Assembly: GCF_014204535.1 (NCBI RefSeq)
Contig: NZ_JACHLR010000017.1
Coordinates: forward strand, 40,058-104,057
Reading direction: 5' to 3'
Length of the DNA stretch: 64,000 nt
From: Novosphingobium chloroacetimidivorans
GTDB taxonomy: Bacteria > Pseudomonadota > Alphaproteobacteria > Sphingomonadales > Sphingomonadaceae
Shown here: positions 27,269-36,409 of the stretch, piece after piece
Layout of the letters: each line of letters opens with the position of its first letter
Position numbering within the stretch: position 1 is the stretch's first letter
Notes under the pieces: generated by a model
What the model saw: only the letters and a program-made list of their open reading frames with translations
What the model was told of the DNA's origin: nothing
The model's database searches: none
Program-made: the position numbers and the translations under genes

Positions 27269-30148
27269 CTACGCCGCCTCTTTGACCATCGGCTTGAGGT
27301 AGCGGCTGTAGAGCCAGCCGACACCGATCAGACTGAAGCCGAGCGCCAGGAACGAGGCGATCCGCAACAGGCCTTCCAATCCGGACGCATCGAGCAGGAA
27401 GACCTTCGCCACGGCCACCAGCATCAGTCCAAGCGAGACGAGCCTCCAGTCCCTTCCGCCCCGGCGAATGCCGTGCACCAGGAACCCGACGGCGAGGCCG
27501 ATCGCCAGCACCGACCACAAGATGCTCTCGCCCTCGCCGATCGAGGCATGGACGAGCACGCTGCCGGCGAACAGCTGCCGCAGGGTGGCGAAGGCGAACA
27601 GCAGCACGGTCGCCATGCGCAAGGCATCGGCCGGGCGCCGCAGCCGGATCATCCGCTCGGGTGCGATCCGCTCGGCCAGCACGAGCGCCGCCGGCACCAA
27701 GCCAAAGGCGGGGATAAGCCAGTTGACCAAGGGCCAGCGGCCCACGGCCTGCTCGGCCCAGAGCGGATCGTGCAGCACCACGGTATAGGTGACGCCATGT
27801 CCGAGCGCAGCGGCGATTAGTGCCAGGGCCGCGCGGCCCTGCTCCAGCCAGCGCCACAAGGCATAGGCAGCAGCGAGCAAGCCGATCTCCCACAAGCACC
27901 GCTCTGCCAGGCCATGCTCGACGAAGGCGGTCCTATCGGCCATCGCGAACAGCTGCTTGTAGAGCACATGCACGCTCACCAGCGCGATGGCACCTGCCAC
28001 AGCCGCGCCGACCTTGAACGTCAGGGTCGGCAGCCGTTCACTCAGGCGCCAGACCGCGAAGAGTGCCGCGATGCCGGGCACAAGCAGCTGGCGCATGGCC
28101 ATGTCGAGGGCCGGAAGGTCCGTCACCAGCACCGGGTCGGCAGCAAGCGAGAACAGGGCCGCGCCGAGCCAGCGCGCAAGCGGCTCGAGCGTCCAGAGCA
28201 CGAGCAGCGCAGCAAGCGTCGCCAGTGCCGACTGAAGCCGCAGCATCGGCGTCCGGCGATACGCTTCGGCGAGCAGCAGCAATCCGGCCGCACTCGCGAC
28301 CGCCAGCCAGGGTGCCGGCACGACTTGCGCCACCAGCCCGTAGCCGAGCAGCACCGCAAGCGGCTGCAGCGCCAATCGCAGCGACGCTCCGGCACTGCGC
28401 CATGCGTATCCCGCCGCGACGAGCGCGAGCGCGCCCCATCGCAGCACGGCGTGACCGGGGTGCGGGGCATTGGCGATCTCGAACAAGCGGTCGAGCTCGC
28501 CAGCGCCGGTCACCACCAGTGCAAAGACGCTCGCGGCGACAAAGCCGAGACCACCCAGCAGCACGCGCGGATCGCGCGCGGCGATGGACAGGCCCAGCAG
28601 GCAAGCCGCGACGGCCGCGATCGCGATCGGTGCGCTCCAGCCTGGCAGCCCGATCAGGCCGGCGACGGCTACCAGCACGCCGGCGCCGCTTGCCAGGAGT
28701 GCGAACCGCGCATCGTGGTGGCGGGCCGCCTTGTTCCAGCCGAGCGCCACCCCGCTTGCTGGGACAAGCGCGAACAGTAGGCCGAGCATGGCGAAACGCA
28801 CGTCCTGCCCGGCCATTCCCTCGTAGAACTGCAGCAGCGATATGGCGTAGCTTCCTAGCCCTGCCGCGCAGAGCAGGCCCACTTCGTCGAACCGCGTGCC
28901 CTCACGCCAGAGGTGGCGCAGCGCATAGCCGCCGAAGATCAGTGTGGTTCCGGCGATCACTGCGGCGAACAGGCCCAAGTCGGGCCCGGGCCAGCCGGCG
29001 GCGAGGCCGATCGCGGTCAGCAGCGGCACCGCGACCGTGCGCTGCAGCGTGGGCGTGCGGTTCGCCAGCCAGACATAGGCCAGCGAAAGCAGGCCATAGA
29101 GCCCCCAGGTGAGCGGGGCGAAGTTGCCGTTCGCCACCAGCACCGCCAGTTGCACGGCGCCGACCACGGCTGCGCCAGCCCGCAGCAGCGGCGCCGCGCG
29201 TCCGTCCAGCGTGAGTGCCGGCAAGCCCAGCGCGAGCAGCACGACGAGCAAGCCCATCGACACGGTCGCGCCGGCGTCCAGCCCGCCTATCGCGATGGTG
29301 AACAGGCTCCAGCCCGCCCCGCCGACCAGCGCGCTCAGACCAAGCCAGATCCAGCGCTGACGACGCGACAGCAGGGTGATCGCGCCGATCACGAGCGCCA
29401 GGTACCCCGCGAGCAGGGGAACGCTCGGCGAGTCCGACTGCACCAGCGCCGGCGCCGCCAGTCCGCCGACGAGACCGAGGACGGCACATGGCGCCCCGAA
29501 TCGCAAGGCAAGGGCAAGCGCCAGGGCCGTGACCATGGCCAAGCCGACGAACGCCGTTCCGGGTCCCACCAATGCGTAGAGGTTCGCTGCGGCGAGAACC
29601 GCCGCATAAAGCGCGCCCACGCCCGCGCCGGCCAGCGCCTGGGCCACGCGCGGGTCCCGGATCGCCGCCTCGCGATGGCGCGCCACTTCGGCCATGACGA
29701 TCATCGCGCCCCCGAACAACAGGCCCAGCACGACGCGCACACCAGGCGAGAGCAGCCCACTGTCTATCGAGTACTTCACCAGTAATACGGCCGCAACAAT
29801 CAGCGTAAGGCCGCCGGCCCAGATCGGCAGCTTGCGGCCGAACAGATCCTCGAAGCCGATGCCGGCGAGGCGCGATCGGACTCGCTCTGCCCGTGGAGCA
29901 ATGGGCTCTACTTTGGGCTCGAGTCGTGGCGGGGTCGGCGCAGCCCGAGGCTCCGGACGCGGGCTGACGAACTCTAGCGGAGGCTCCGGTGGTGCCGGTC
30001 GAGGCTGAAGCGCCATCGGCTCCGGCGCCATCGCTGCGGCTTCTTCACGTAAACTGTGAGCCCAGCCCTCCAAGGCCTTGAGCCTCCGCCGTGCATCGTA
30101 GAGCAGCGCCCCCATCACCATGGTCGCCAGCATCAGGATTCCCGTCAT
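27269..30148 (-). CDS. DUF2339 large polytopic membrane protein
   Basis: This protein of about 959 residues has an N-terminal membrane segment (MTGILMLATMVMGALLYDAR), a short charged and proline-rich cytoplasmic stretch to about residue 95, then a long run of 20 or more hydrophobic helices up to the C-terminus. The motif FGRKLPIWAGGLTLIVAAVL then RVVLGLLFGGAMI matches the DUF2339 family, whose function is unknown. The ATG at 30148 is preferred; an in-frame upstream start at 30199 only adds a basic stretch. It converges with the LuxR-type gene, with 7 nt between stops. The coding strand is visibly rich in GC. Confidence 0.9.
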   Translation of the reverse strand: MTGILMLATMVMGALLYDARRRLKALEGWAHSLREEAAAMAPEPMALQPRPAPPEPPLEFVSPRPEPRAAPTPPRLEPKVEPIAPRAERVRSRLAGIGFEDLFGRKLPIWAGGLTLIVAAVLLVKYSIDSGLLSPGVRVVLGLLFGGAMIVMAEVARHREAAIRDPRVAQALAGAGVGALYAAVLAAANLYALVGPGTAFVGLAMVTALALALALRFGAPCAVLGLVGGLAAPALVQSDSPSVPLLAGYLALVIGAITLLSRRQRWIWLGLSALVGGAGWSLFTIAIGGLDAGATVSMGLLVVLLALGLPALTLDGRAAPLLRAGAAVVGAVQLAVLVANGNFAPLTWGLYGLLSLAYVWLANRTPTLQRTVAVPLLTAIGLAAGWPGPDLGLFAAVIAGTTLIFGGYALRHLWREGTRFDEVGLLCAAGLGSYAISLLQFYEGMAGQDVRFAMLGLLFALVPASGVALGWNKAARHHDARFALLASGAGVLVAVAGLIGLPGWSAPIAIAAVAACLLGLSIAARDPRVLLGGLGFVAASVFALVVTGAGELDRLFEIANAPHPGHAVLRWGALALVAAGYAWRSAGASLRLALQPLAVLLGYGLVAQVVPAPWLAVASAAGLLLLAEAYRRTPMLRLQSALATLAALLVLWTLEPLARWLGAALFSLAADPVLVTDLPALDMAMRQLLVPGIAALFAVWRLSERLPTLTFKVGAAVAGAIALVSVHVLYKQLFAMADRTAFVEHGLAERCLWEIGLLAAAYALWRWLEQGRAALALIAAALGHGVTYTVVLHDPLWAEQAVGRWPLVNWLIPAFGLVPAALVLAERIAPERMIRLRRPADALRMATVLLFAFATLRQLFAGSVLVHASIGEGESILWSVLAIGLAVGFLVHGIRRGGRDWRLVSLGLMLVAVAKVFLLDASGLEGLLRIASFLALGFSLIGVGWLYSRYLKPMVKEAA

Positions 30149-30269
30149 GACTCGCCTCTCGCTTGCGTCACAGCGAAAGGTAAGCCGAAAATCGAACACT
30201 GTACAATAAATAATTAGACAGCGTTCGATTCCGCCGGTAGGAAGGCTGCATCAACCAGGGGGCACCCTC

Positions 30270-31409
30270 ATGACCACATACCTACGCAAGCTCGTCAGAG
30301 ACCTGGAGGCACCGATTGAGGCGCGAGGCTTCGGCACCGGATGGTTTGCCGGCTTCTTCGCGCTGCTGCTTGCGGTGGTGGGCCTCTGCTTCGTTGCGGC
30401 GCTGCGCTGGCCCGACTGGATGGCGATGCCCGAACTCGCGCGCATACTGGCGACATCCGGCTTTCGCGTGATGGTGCATGTCACCCTGCTGAGCGCCTAT
30501 GCCCTGGCGCTGCTCAGCCTGCTGCTACGCCCGCGCAAGGTCCTTGGACTAACCGCGCTGCTGGTTGCCCTCGTCGGCACGATCCTGGGCGGCGCATCTG
30601 TGCAACCGCGCGAGATGCACGATTGGGGCATCTTCTTCGGCGTCGACTTCTTCGCGGTGAACCTCGTCGCCACCGGCCTGATGTTCGCGCCCCTGGAGCG
30701 CATTTTCGCTCACCGCGGCGAGCAGCGCCTGTTCCGCACCGAGTGGCGCGAGGACCTGTTCTACTTCCTGATCAGCTCCATGCTGGTGCAGCTGATCACC
30801 TTCCTGGCGCTGGCACCGTCGAGCTACCTCAATGCGCACGGCACGGCGCTCGCCGATGTGCGTGCAGCGGTGGGCGGCCTTCCCTGGATCGTGCAGTTCG
30901 CCCTCGCCATGCTGCTGACCGACCTGACGCAGTACTGGTTCCATCGCACGTTCCATCGCGTGCCGTTCCTCTGGGGCTTCCACGCGGTGCATCACTCGGC
31001 CAAGTCGATGGACTGGCTGGCCGGCGGACGCATGCACTTCATCGAGATCGTGCTGCTGCGCGGAGTCACTTCGCTGCCGCTGCTGACGCTGGGCTTCCTG
31101 CCCTCGGTCATGCAGGCCTACATCGGCCTGGTCTACGTCTACTCCTCGCTGGTCCATGCCAACATCCGCGGCGACTTCGATCGGCTCGGCAAGTGGATCG
31201 TGGTGCCGCGCTTCCATCACTGGCACCACGCCCTGGAGGCGGAGGGCGTGGACAAGAACTTCGCCATCCACTTCCCCTGGCTCGATCGCCTGTTCGGCAC
31301 CCACTACTTCCCCAAGGGCAAGTGGCCGCAGGGCTATGGCGTGCCCGAGGCGGTGCCCAGCGGCTACCTCGCGCAGATGCGCTATCCCTTCGTGCGCAAG
31401 GCAGACTGA
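30270..31409 (+). CDS. sterol desaturase / fatty acid hydroxylase family membrane protein
   Basis: The 379-residue protein has several membrane helices and the histidine boxes of the membrane di-iron family: HRTFHR near residue 225, HAVHHS soon after, and HHWHH near residue 316. These proteins oxidise sterols, carotenoids or fatty acyl chains with O2. The GTG/ATG choice is clear at the ATG 30270 (MTTYLRKLVRDLE). The TetR gene starts one base after its stop and is presumably co-transcribed. Confidence 0.9.
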   Translation: MTTYLRKLVRDLEAPIEARGFGTGWFAGFFALLLAVVGLCFVAALRWPDWMAMPELARILATSGFRVMVHVTLLSAYALALLSLLLRPRKVLGLTALLVALVGTILGGASVQPREMHDWGIFFGVDFFAVNLVATGLMFAPLERIFAHRGEQRLFRTEWREDLFYFLISSMLVQLITFLALAPSSYLNAHGTALADVRAAVGGLPWIVQFALAMLLTDLTQYWFHRTFHRVPFLWGFHAVHHSAKSMDWLAGGRMHFIEIVLLRGVTSLPLLTLGFLPSVMQAYIGLVYVYSSLVHANIRGDFDRLGKWIVVPRFHHWHHALEAEGVDKNFAIHFPWLDRLFGTHYFPKGKWPQGYGVPEAVPSGYLAQMRYPFVRKAD

Positions 31410-31410
31410 G

Positions 31411-32016
31411 ATGGGACGAAGGTCCGATCATGGGCGCGACGAACTCGAAGCGCTGATCCTCGAAGCCGGGGCCGCGGTCTTGGCGGAAGGCGGCTACGCG
31501 CGCTTCTCCGCGCGCGAGGTGGCCAAGCGGATCGGCTACTCCGTCGGGACTGTGATGCACGTGTTCGGCAACGTCGACCGGCTCGTCATGGAGATCAACG
31601 CCCGCACCTTCGCAGCCTGGACGCTATGGCTGGAAGAGAGGCTGGCACACGCACAAGGCCGCCAGCGCATCCTGGTGCTGGTCGACGGCTACTTCGCCTT
31701 CGCCCGGGAGCATCGCAACTTGTGGTCGGCGATCTACGAGCACCGCCTGCCCGACGCCATGGACTTCGCCGAGACGCTCGTCACCCATCGCCGAAAGCTG
31801 ACCGGAGTGATCGCGCGGGAAGTTGCGGCGGTACTACCCGAAGCCACGGAGACGACGATCACGACCCTGACCGGCTCGCTGATTGCCACCGTGCATGGGC
31901 ACTGCGCCTTCCTGCTCGGCGGCACGTTCGCGCTGATCGGTGTCGAGCACCCTCAAGCGCTGGCCGAGACGCGGGTGCTGGAGATCCTGGCGGCAAACGG
32001 CGCCGATCTGCCCTGA
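31411..32016 (+). CDS. TetR-family transcriptional regulator
   Basis: The 201-residue protein has a helix-turn-helix near residues 15-60 (ILEAGAAVLAEGGYARFSAR then KRIGYSVGTVMHVFGNVDRL) and a helical effector region, as in TetR. The open frame is longer and reaches into the preceding hydroxylase gene, but the ATG at 31411 matches the usual start and lies one base after the previous stop. It probably regulates the hydroxylase operon. The reverse-strand esterase gene ends 7 nt away, so the two converge. Confidence 0.85.
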   Translation: MGRRSDHGRDELEALILEAGAAVLAEGGYARFSAREVAKRIGYSVGTVMHVFGNVDRLVMEINARTFAAWTLWLEERLAHAQGRQRILVLVDGYFAFAREHRNLWSAIYEHRLPDAMDFAETLVTHRRKLTGVIAREVAAVLPEATETTITTLTGSLIATVHGHCAFLLGGTFALIGVEHPQALAETRVLEILAANGADLP

Positions 32017-32023
32017 GTTGCCG

Positions 32024-32677
32024 TCAGGCGACGCCCAGCGCCTTGCCGACGAACTCCTGCCCGAGCCGCAATCCGACGGGATCGACGGTATGGCCGATCC
32101 CCGGTGACACATGCGAGGTCACCTCTACCCCCAGGCGCCTGAGTTCGCTTTCGGCGGCATGGAGCGCGGCCACCGGCACGACCGGATCGGCCGAGCCATG
32201 GACGAGCAGCACCGGTGGCTTGGCGCCCTGCCCGTGCCGTAAGTCCGCAGTGCCGGTGAGCATGCCCGAGTAGCCGACGATGCACGCTGGCGGTTGTCGG
32301 CGGCGCAGGCCCACTTGCAGCGCCATCATCGTGCCCTGGCTGAAGCCGACGATCGCCAGATCCGCTTCGCTCAACTCGTACTGCGCCAGCTTGCGGTCGA
32401 TAAAGGCGTCGATCACCGGAGCAGCGCCGCTGGTGCCGGCCGCCAGGGCTTGCGGCGTCAGGTTCGCCAGTCCCCACCACTGATATCCGCCGCCGCCGGT
32501 CCGCTCGGGCGCGTGCGGCGCGAGGAACAGAGCGTCGGGGAAGCCGTGCTGCCAGGCGGGCGCGAGCGAGATCATGTCGCTCCCGCTCGAGCCGAAGCCG
32601 TGGAGCAGCAGGACGATCTGCTTGGGCGCTCCGCCCGAAAGCGGTTGCAGGCTGGCGCCGTTGACGATCTTGGTCAT
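32024..32677 (-). CDS. alpha/beta-hydrolase, phospholipase/carboxylesterase type
   Basis: The 217-residue protein is a small esterase of the YpfH/carboxylesterase-2 type. It has IVLLLHGFGSSGSD near the start, the nucleophile elbow GFSQG (serine), an aspartate in HGSADPVVPV and a histidine in PGIGHTVDP. The length and motifs are normal for the family, whose members cleave short acyl esters or lysophospholipids. Its ATG abuts the stop of the SelO gene (TGA-ATG with no gap), so they form a coupled pair. Confidence 0.88.
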   Translation of the reverse strand: MTKIVNGASLQPLSGGAPKQIVLLLHGFGSSGSDMISLAPAWQHGFPDALFLAPHAPERTGGGGYQWWGLANLTPQALAAGTSGAAPVIDAFIDRKLAQYELSEADLAIVGFSQGTMMALQVGLRRRQPPACIVGYSGMLTGTADLRHGQGAKPPVLLVHGSADPVVPVAALHAAESELRRLGVEVTSHVSPGIGHTVDPVGLRLGQEFVGKALGVA

Positions 32678-34156
32678 TCAGGTTCCACAGAATGTCGCGA
32701 GCACGCGTTCGTGCTCGAGCGGGGGCTGCGCGTAGTCCGCATGGTCGGGCTGGTCCTCGAACGGCCGTGAAAGTACGGCCAGAAGCTCCTCGAAAGGCGC
32801 AAAATCCTCATTGTCCGTGGCAGCGGCGATCACGGCCTCGATCCGGTGGTTTCGAGGAATGAAGGCGGGGTTGATCCCGTCCATGCGAGCGCGGCGACTG
32901 TTCGCCTCCTCCGGCTCACGCGCCAGCCGCTCGCGCCAGCGCGCCAACAGCGCATCGGCGGCAGTCGGGTCGACGAAGAGCGAGCGCACCGGCTCGTCCG
33001 CCACGCCCGGGTCGATCGCCGCGGAGAGGCGGCGGAAGAACAAAGTGAAGTCGACCTGGTTGCCCGACAGATCCTCGAACATGGCATTGGCAAACTCGGC
33101 ATCGCCTTCGCCTGTCGAAGCGAGCCCGAACTTGGCCATGACACCGGCGCGGTGGGCCTGCGTGAACTGCGGGCCGAACGCGCTCAGCGCTTCCTGCGCG
33201 ATCGCGATGGCTTCGTCCTCTTGTGGATGCAGCAGTGGCAGCAGGGTTTCGGCCAGCCGGGTCAGGTTCCACAAGGCGATGTTCGGCTGGTTGGCATAGG
33301 CGTAGCGGCCCATGCGATCGATGGAGCTAAAGACCGTCGCCGGATCGTACGTGTCCATGAAGGCGCATGGCCCATAGTCGATCGTCTCGCCGGAGACGGC
33401 CATGTTGTCGGTGTTCATGACGCCGTGGATGAAGCCGACCAGCAGCCACCGCGCGACCAGGCTCGCCTGGGCGGCAATGACCGCTTCGAGCAAGGCGCGG
33501 TAGGGCTGCTCGGCTTGTGCCGCCTCCGGATAGTGGCGCGCGATCACATGGTCCGCCAATGCGCGAACGCCGTCCGTATCCTGCCGCGCGGCGAAGAACT
33601 GGAACGTGCCCACGCGGATGTGGCTCGACGCCACCCGCACCAGCACGGCGCCCGGCAGCATGGTCTCACGATAGACCGGCTCACCCGTCGCGACAGCCGC
33701 CAGCGCGCGCGTGGTGGGCACGCCGATCGCGGCCATGAACTCGCTGACGATGTACTCGCGCAGCACCGGCCCGAGCGCCGCGCGCCCGTCGCCCCCGCGC
33801 GAGAAAGGCGTTCGCCCTCCGCCCTTCAGCTGGATATCGAAGCGGCGACCGGTGCGATCCAGCACTTCGCCGAGCATCACGGCGCGCCCGTCACCCAGCT
33901 GCGGCACGAAGTTGCCGAACTGATGCCCCGCATATGCCATCGCGATCGAGTCCGAGCCCGGCGCGATGACCTGACCCGAGAGGAAGCCCAGTCCCTCGGC
34001 ACCCGCCAGCCATTCGGGATCGAGTTGCAGGTCCTCGGCAAGCGCGGTGTTGAGCTTGATCAGCCTGGGCGCGGCGAACGGTGCCGGCGCGATGCGGGCA
34101 AAAAAGCGGTCCGGCAGGCGGGCATAGCTGTTGTCGAATATCGGACCAGGCGGCAC
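32678..34156 (-). CDS. selO: protein adenylyltransferase SelO (YdiU/UPF0061)
   Basis: The 492-residue protein is a SelO pseudokinase-like AMPylator, which moves AMP from ATP to protein hydroxyls and is linked to redox homeostasis. Motifs are FGNFVPQLGDGRAVMLGEV, LKGGGRTPFSRGGDGRAALG and the catalytic-loop HGVMNTDNMAVSGETIDYGP. The C-terminus ends FCGT, so a cysteine stands where the animal enzyme has selenocysteine. The start is taken as a GTG at 34156, with AAGGGA before it; an upstream TTG at 34210 opens the frame. It is followed without a gap by the esterase gene. Confidence 0.92.
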   Translation of the reverse strand: MPPGPIFDNSYARLPDRFFARIAPAPFAAPRLIKLNTALAEDLQLDPEWLAGAEGLGFLSGQVIAPGSDSIAMAYAGHQFGNFVPQLGDGRAVMLGEVLDRTGRRFDIQLKGGGRTPFSRGGDGRAALGPVLREYIVSEFMAAIGVPTTRALAAVATGEPVYRETMLPGAVLVRVASSHIRVGTFQFFAARQDTDGVRALADHVIARHYPEAAQAEQPYRALLEAVIAAQASLVARWLLVGFIHGVMNTDNMAVSGETIDYGPCAFMDTYDPATVFSSIDRMGRYAYANQPNIALWNLTRLAETLLPLLHPQEDEAIAIAQEALSAFGPQFTQAHRAGVMAKFGLASTGEGDAEFANAMFEDLSGNQVDFTLFFRRLSAAIDPGVADEPVRSLFVDPTAADALLARWRERLAREPEEANSRRARMDGINPAFIPRNHRIEAVIAAATDNEDFAPFEELLAVLSRPFEDQPDHADYAQPPLEHERVLATFCGT

Positions 34157-34286
34157 TGCATTTCCCTTCGAAGTCGCACCCCCAAGTAGGTCGGGAGGGC
34201 TCCTGCGCAAGGCTCGCGCATCCGGTGACCTATTCGCCCGCGCTGCGTTACAGACACCAACGGCCGATCAAGCGAAGGATACCCAC

Positions 34287-34589
34287 ATGACCGAAGCGAC
34301 CTGGGACAAGAGCAGCACCTCACCCGCCATCGACTGGCGCATGAGCGTGGCGCTGGAGAACGTGCCGCGCGGAGAGGCGGAACTGGCCGAGGTGACCAGC
34401 CTGGAGAGCGCGGTGCGTGCCTGGCTGAGCCTGGATGCCGCGCATCAGAACAGCGCGGTGCTCACGATGGAGCACCCGGTCATCATCGACGGTGCGAACC
34501 ATACGTCCTTTACCGGCGATGGAATCCGACAGCTCGCCGAACGACTGCCGGGCGGCTCCGCCGAGGATAACGACGACGACGGGGTTTGA
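34287..34589 (+). CDS. small acidic protein of unknown function
   Basis: The 100-residue protein begins MTEATWDKSSTSPAIDW and ends in a very acidic tail, SAEDNDDDGV. It has no membrane segment, signal or cysteine. The middle part SLESAVRAWLSLDAAHQNSA looks helical. I do not recognise the family. A longer open frame begins at 34131, but the ATG at 34287 with GAAGGATA before it is better. It is divergent from selO. A set of three REP palindromes follows. Confidence 0.6.
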   Translation: MTEATWDKSSTSPAIDWRMSVALENVPRGEAELAEVTSLESAVRAWLSLDAAHQNSAVLTMEHPVIIDGANHTSFTGDGIRQLAERLPGGSAEDNDDDGV

Positions 34590-34621
34590 GGGCACTGTAG
34601 ATACGTGCGCCTCTAACCCAC

Positions 34622-34775
34622 CATCGTCGCCCCCGCGCAGGCGGGGGCCCCGCTTTTTGCGAACGAGAGCGGCGCGAGGAAGAACAAGCGGGGCCCCCGC
34701 CTGCGCGGGGGCGACGATAGTGTGGAGGAAAACGGGACAGCATGGCCCCCCGCCTGTGCGGGGGCGACGATGGTG
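34622..34775. repeat. three REP-like palindromes (family B)
   Basis: Three GTCGCCCCCGC/GCGGGGGCGAC units lie within about 150 bp, two as an inverted pair with the spacer AGGAAGAACAAGCGGGG and one more at the right. The spacer is also present at 56428-56523. They fill the whole gap between a plus-strand small gene and the convergent metalloprotease. Confidence 0.7.
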
Positions 34776-34838
34776 TGGACGGAGATGGGCCAGCATGCGA
34801 ACGCTCGGATCATCGAATGCCCGCGTCCACCGCCATGC

Positions 34839-36320
34839 TCACCGCGCGCCGGCGTAAGTCACGATCTTGACCACGCGGCCAGGCGCGAGCGCACCCTTCG
34901 CATCGCCGTTCAGCAGCGCGAACAAGGCGCGCGGGTTGCGGTCGACGGTCTGCCGAGTCAGCGTCTCCACGGTGTCGCCGGCCCGTGTCTGCACAGTCCG
35001 GATTACCCGCGGCCGCAGCGATGCCGCCTCCTGTTCGGACAATCGGCGGAAGGAGCCGAACAGCGCCGACAGCGCGGCCGCGTGCGCGTCGGACGGCGGC
35101 GAGAGCATGATGAAGTGATAGGCCTGCCCACCCCCTCCGTCGTAAGCCGCGATCGCGAGCGGGACCGTGCCTTGGCGTGCCTGCAACGCCACTTGCACGA
35201 GCACGGCGGGCAAGCCGTTGACCCGCGCCGCCTGCGTGCTCAGCACTTGCGCGGGCGCCTCGCCCACGACTTGCGCCACCAGCGCCTCGGCATAGCGCGT
35301 CACGCCACCCGCCGGCATCGGGCCGCCACCGAACTCCCCACGCACGCCGTCAGGGCCGTTCAGCCCCACCGCCTGCGGGCTGTTGGTCAGGGTGAATCCC
35401 GGCGGTGCCTCGAACGCGATACGCATGATCGGATGCGCGAAGCGGCGGCCCAGCACGAAGCCTTGCTGCGGATCGTCGCCATAGAGCAGGCCGTCCACGC
35501 GGCCGTAGTACGCGGCAGCGTTCTCCGGCAAGGCGTCGTCCTGCAGCCCGGTCGCCTCCGCTCGCTCGCGCGCACGCTGGATGCGGTTCTGCGTCAGTGG
35601 ATGGCTGAGCGCCCATTCCGGAATGCTGCGCGCGGCATCCCGGCCGCCCGTCGCCTGCATGAAGGCCTCCTGCCGTTGCAGGTCGCCCAGCATCTCGGCT
35701 GCGGCGTACGGATCATATCCGGCCTTCTCCAGATAGCCGACGCCGAGGTCGTCCGCCTGGTACTCCTGCGAGCGGGAGTAGCGCAGCCCGAAGTACTGCG
35801 CGGCCTGGCTGGCGAGTTGGGTGAGGCGCTCCGAGCCGGTCAGGCTGACGGCGATCACTCCCAGGGTGCGCCACACCGAACGACGCTCCTGACGCTGGGA
35901 ATGCTGCGCGACGACGTGACCGACTTCGTGCCCCAGCACCGATGCGAGTTCCGCTTCGCTGGTCACCACGGCGAACAGCCCGCGCGTCACGTAGATGTAG
36001 CAGCCCGGCACGGCGAAGGCGTTGACGACATCGCTGTTGACCATGGTGAAGGTGCATTGTCCCTCCAGTCCCGCCGCCGTCGCCACCCGCTCACCCACAG
36101 CCTTCAGGTAGTCGGCCTGGCTGCCGGGATAGGCGCCGCCGAACTCCGCCAGCAGCTGCGGGTGCTGTTGCGCGCCGTAGTCCCGGTCCTCGTCGCTGAT
36201 CGACGCCGCCGGATCGCCGCCCGGCCCGCCCGAACAGGCGGCCAGCCACAGCGGCACTGCGCAGGCGAATGCGCGCAGCTTCACAGCCACCCCTGGCCTG
36301 TTAGATAAGAGAAAGAACAT
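34839..36320 (-). CDS. M48-family metalloprotease lipoprotein with C-terminal LysM-like domain
   Basis: The protein (493 residues from this start) has a lipoprotein signal, with lipobox LAAC and the acylated cysteine at residue 29. The zinc site HEVGH is at residues 131-135, followed by the third-ligand region EYQADDLGVGYLEKAGYDP. This is the BepA/YfgC kind of periplasmic protease, linked to outer-membrane quality control. The last 55 residues (GDTVETLTRQTV, LFALLNG, GALAPGRVVKIV) resemble a LysM domain. Start: ATG 36320 has GGAG; a GTG at 36284 would give a tighter lipoprotein signal. Confidence 0.9.
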   Translation of the reverse strand: MFFLLSNRPGVAVKLRAFACAVPLWLAACSGGPGGDPAASISDEDRDYGAQQHPQLLAEFGGAYPGSQADYLKAVGERVATAAGLEGQCTFTMVNSDVVNAFAVPGCYIYVTRGLFAVVTSEAELASVLGHEVGHVVAQHSQRQERRSVWRTLGVIAVSLTGSERLTQLASQAAQYFGLRYSRSQEYQADDLGVGYLEKAGYDPYAAAEMLGDLQRQEAFMQATGGRDAARSIPEWALSHPLTQNRIQRARERAEATGLQDDALPENAAAYYGRVDGLLYGDDPQQGFVLGRRFAHPIMRIAFEAPPGFTLTNSPQAVGLNGPDGVRGEFGGGPMPAGGVTRYAEALVAQVVGEAPAQVLSTQAARVNGLPAVLVQVALQARQGTVPLAIAAYDGGGGQAYHFIMLSPPSDAHAAALSALFGSFRRLSEQEAASLRPRVIRTVQTRAGDTVETLTRQTVDRNPRALFALLNGDAKGALAPGRVVKIVTYAGAR

Positions 36321-36409
36321 GCGGTCTCCAGGCGTCGCTGAGCGCAACGGCCGAAGCCGCGTTCGGTTCTGAACTCCGGGTGCATTTTCGACCGCTGATC
36401 AGCCGACTG

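Noticed and set aside
34622..34775. Possible CRISPR array (three similar palindromes)
   Set aside because: Units are themselves palindromic, spacing is irregular, spacers are not unique and no cas genes are near; it is a REP cluster.
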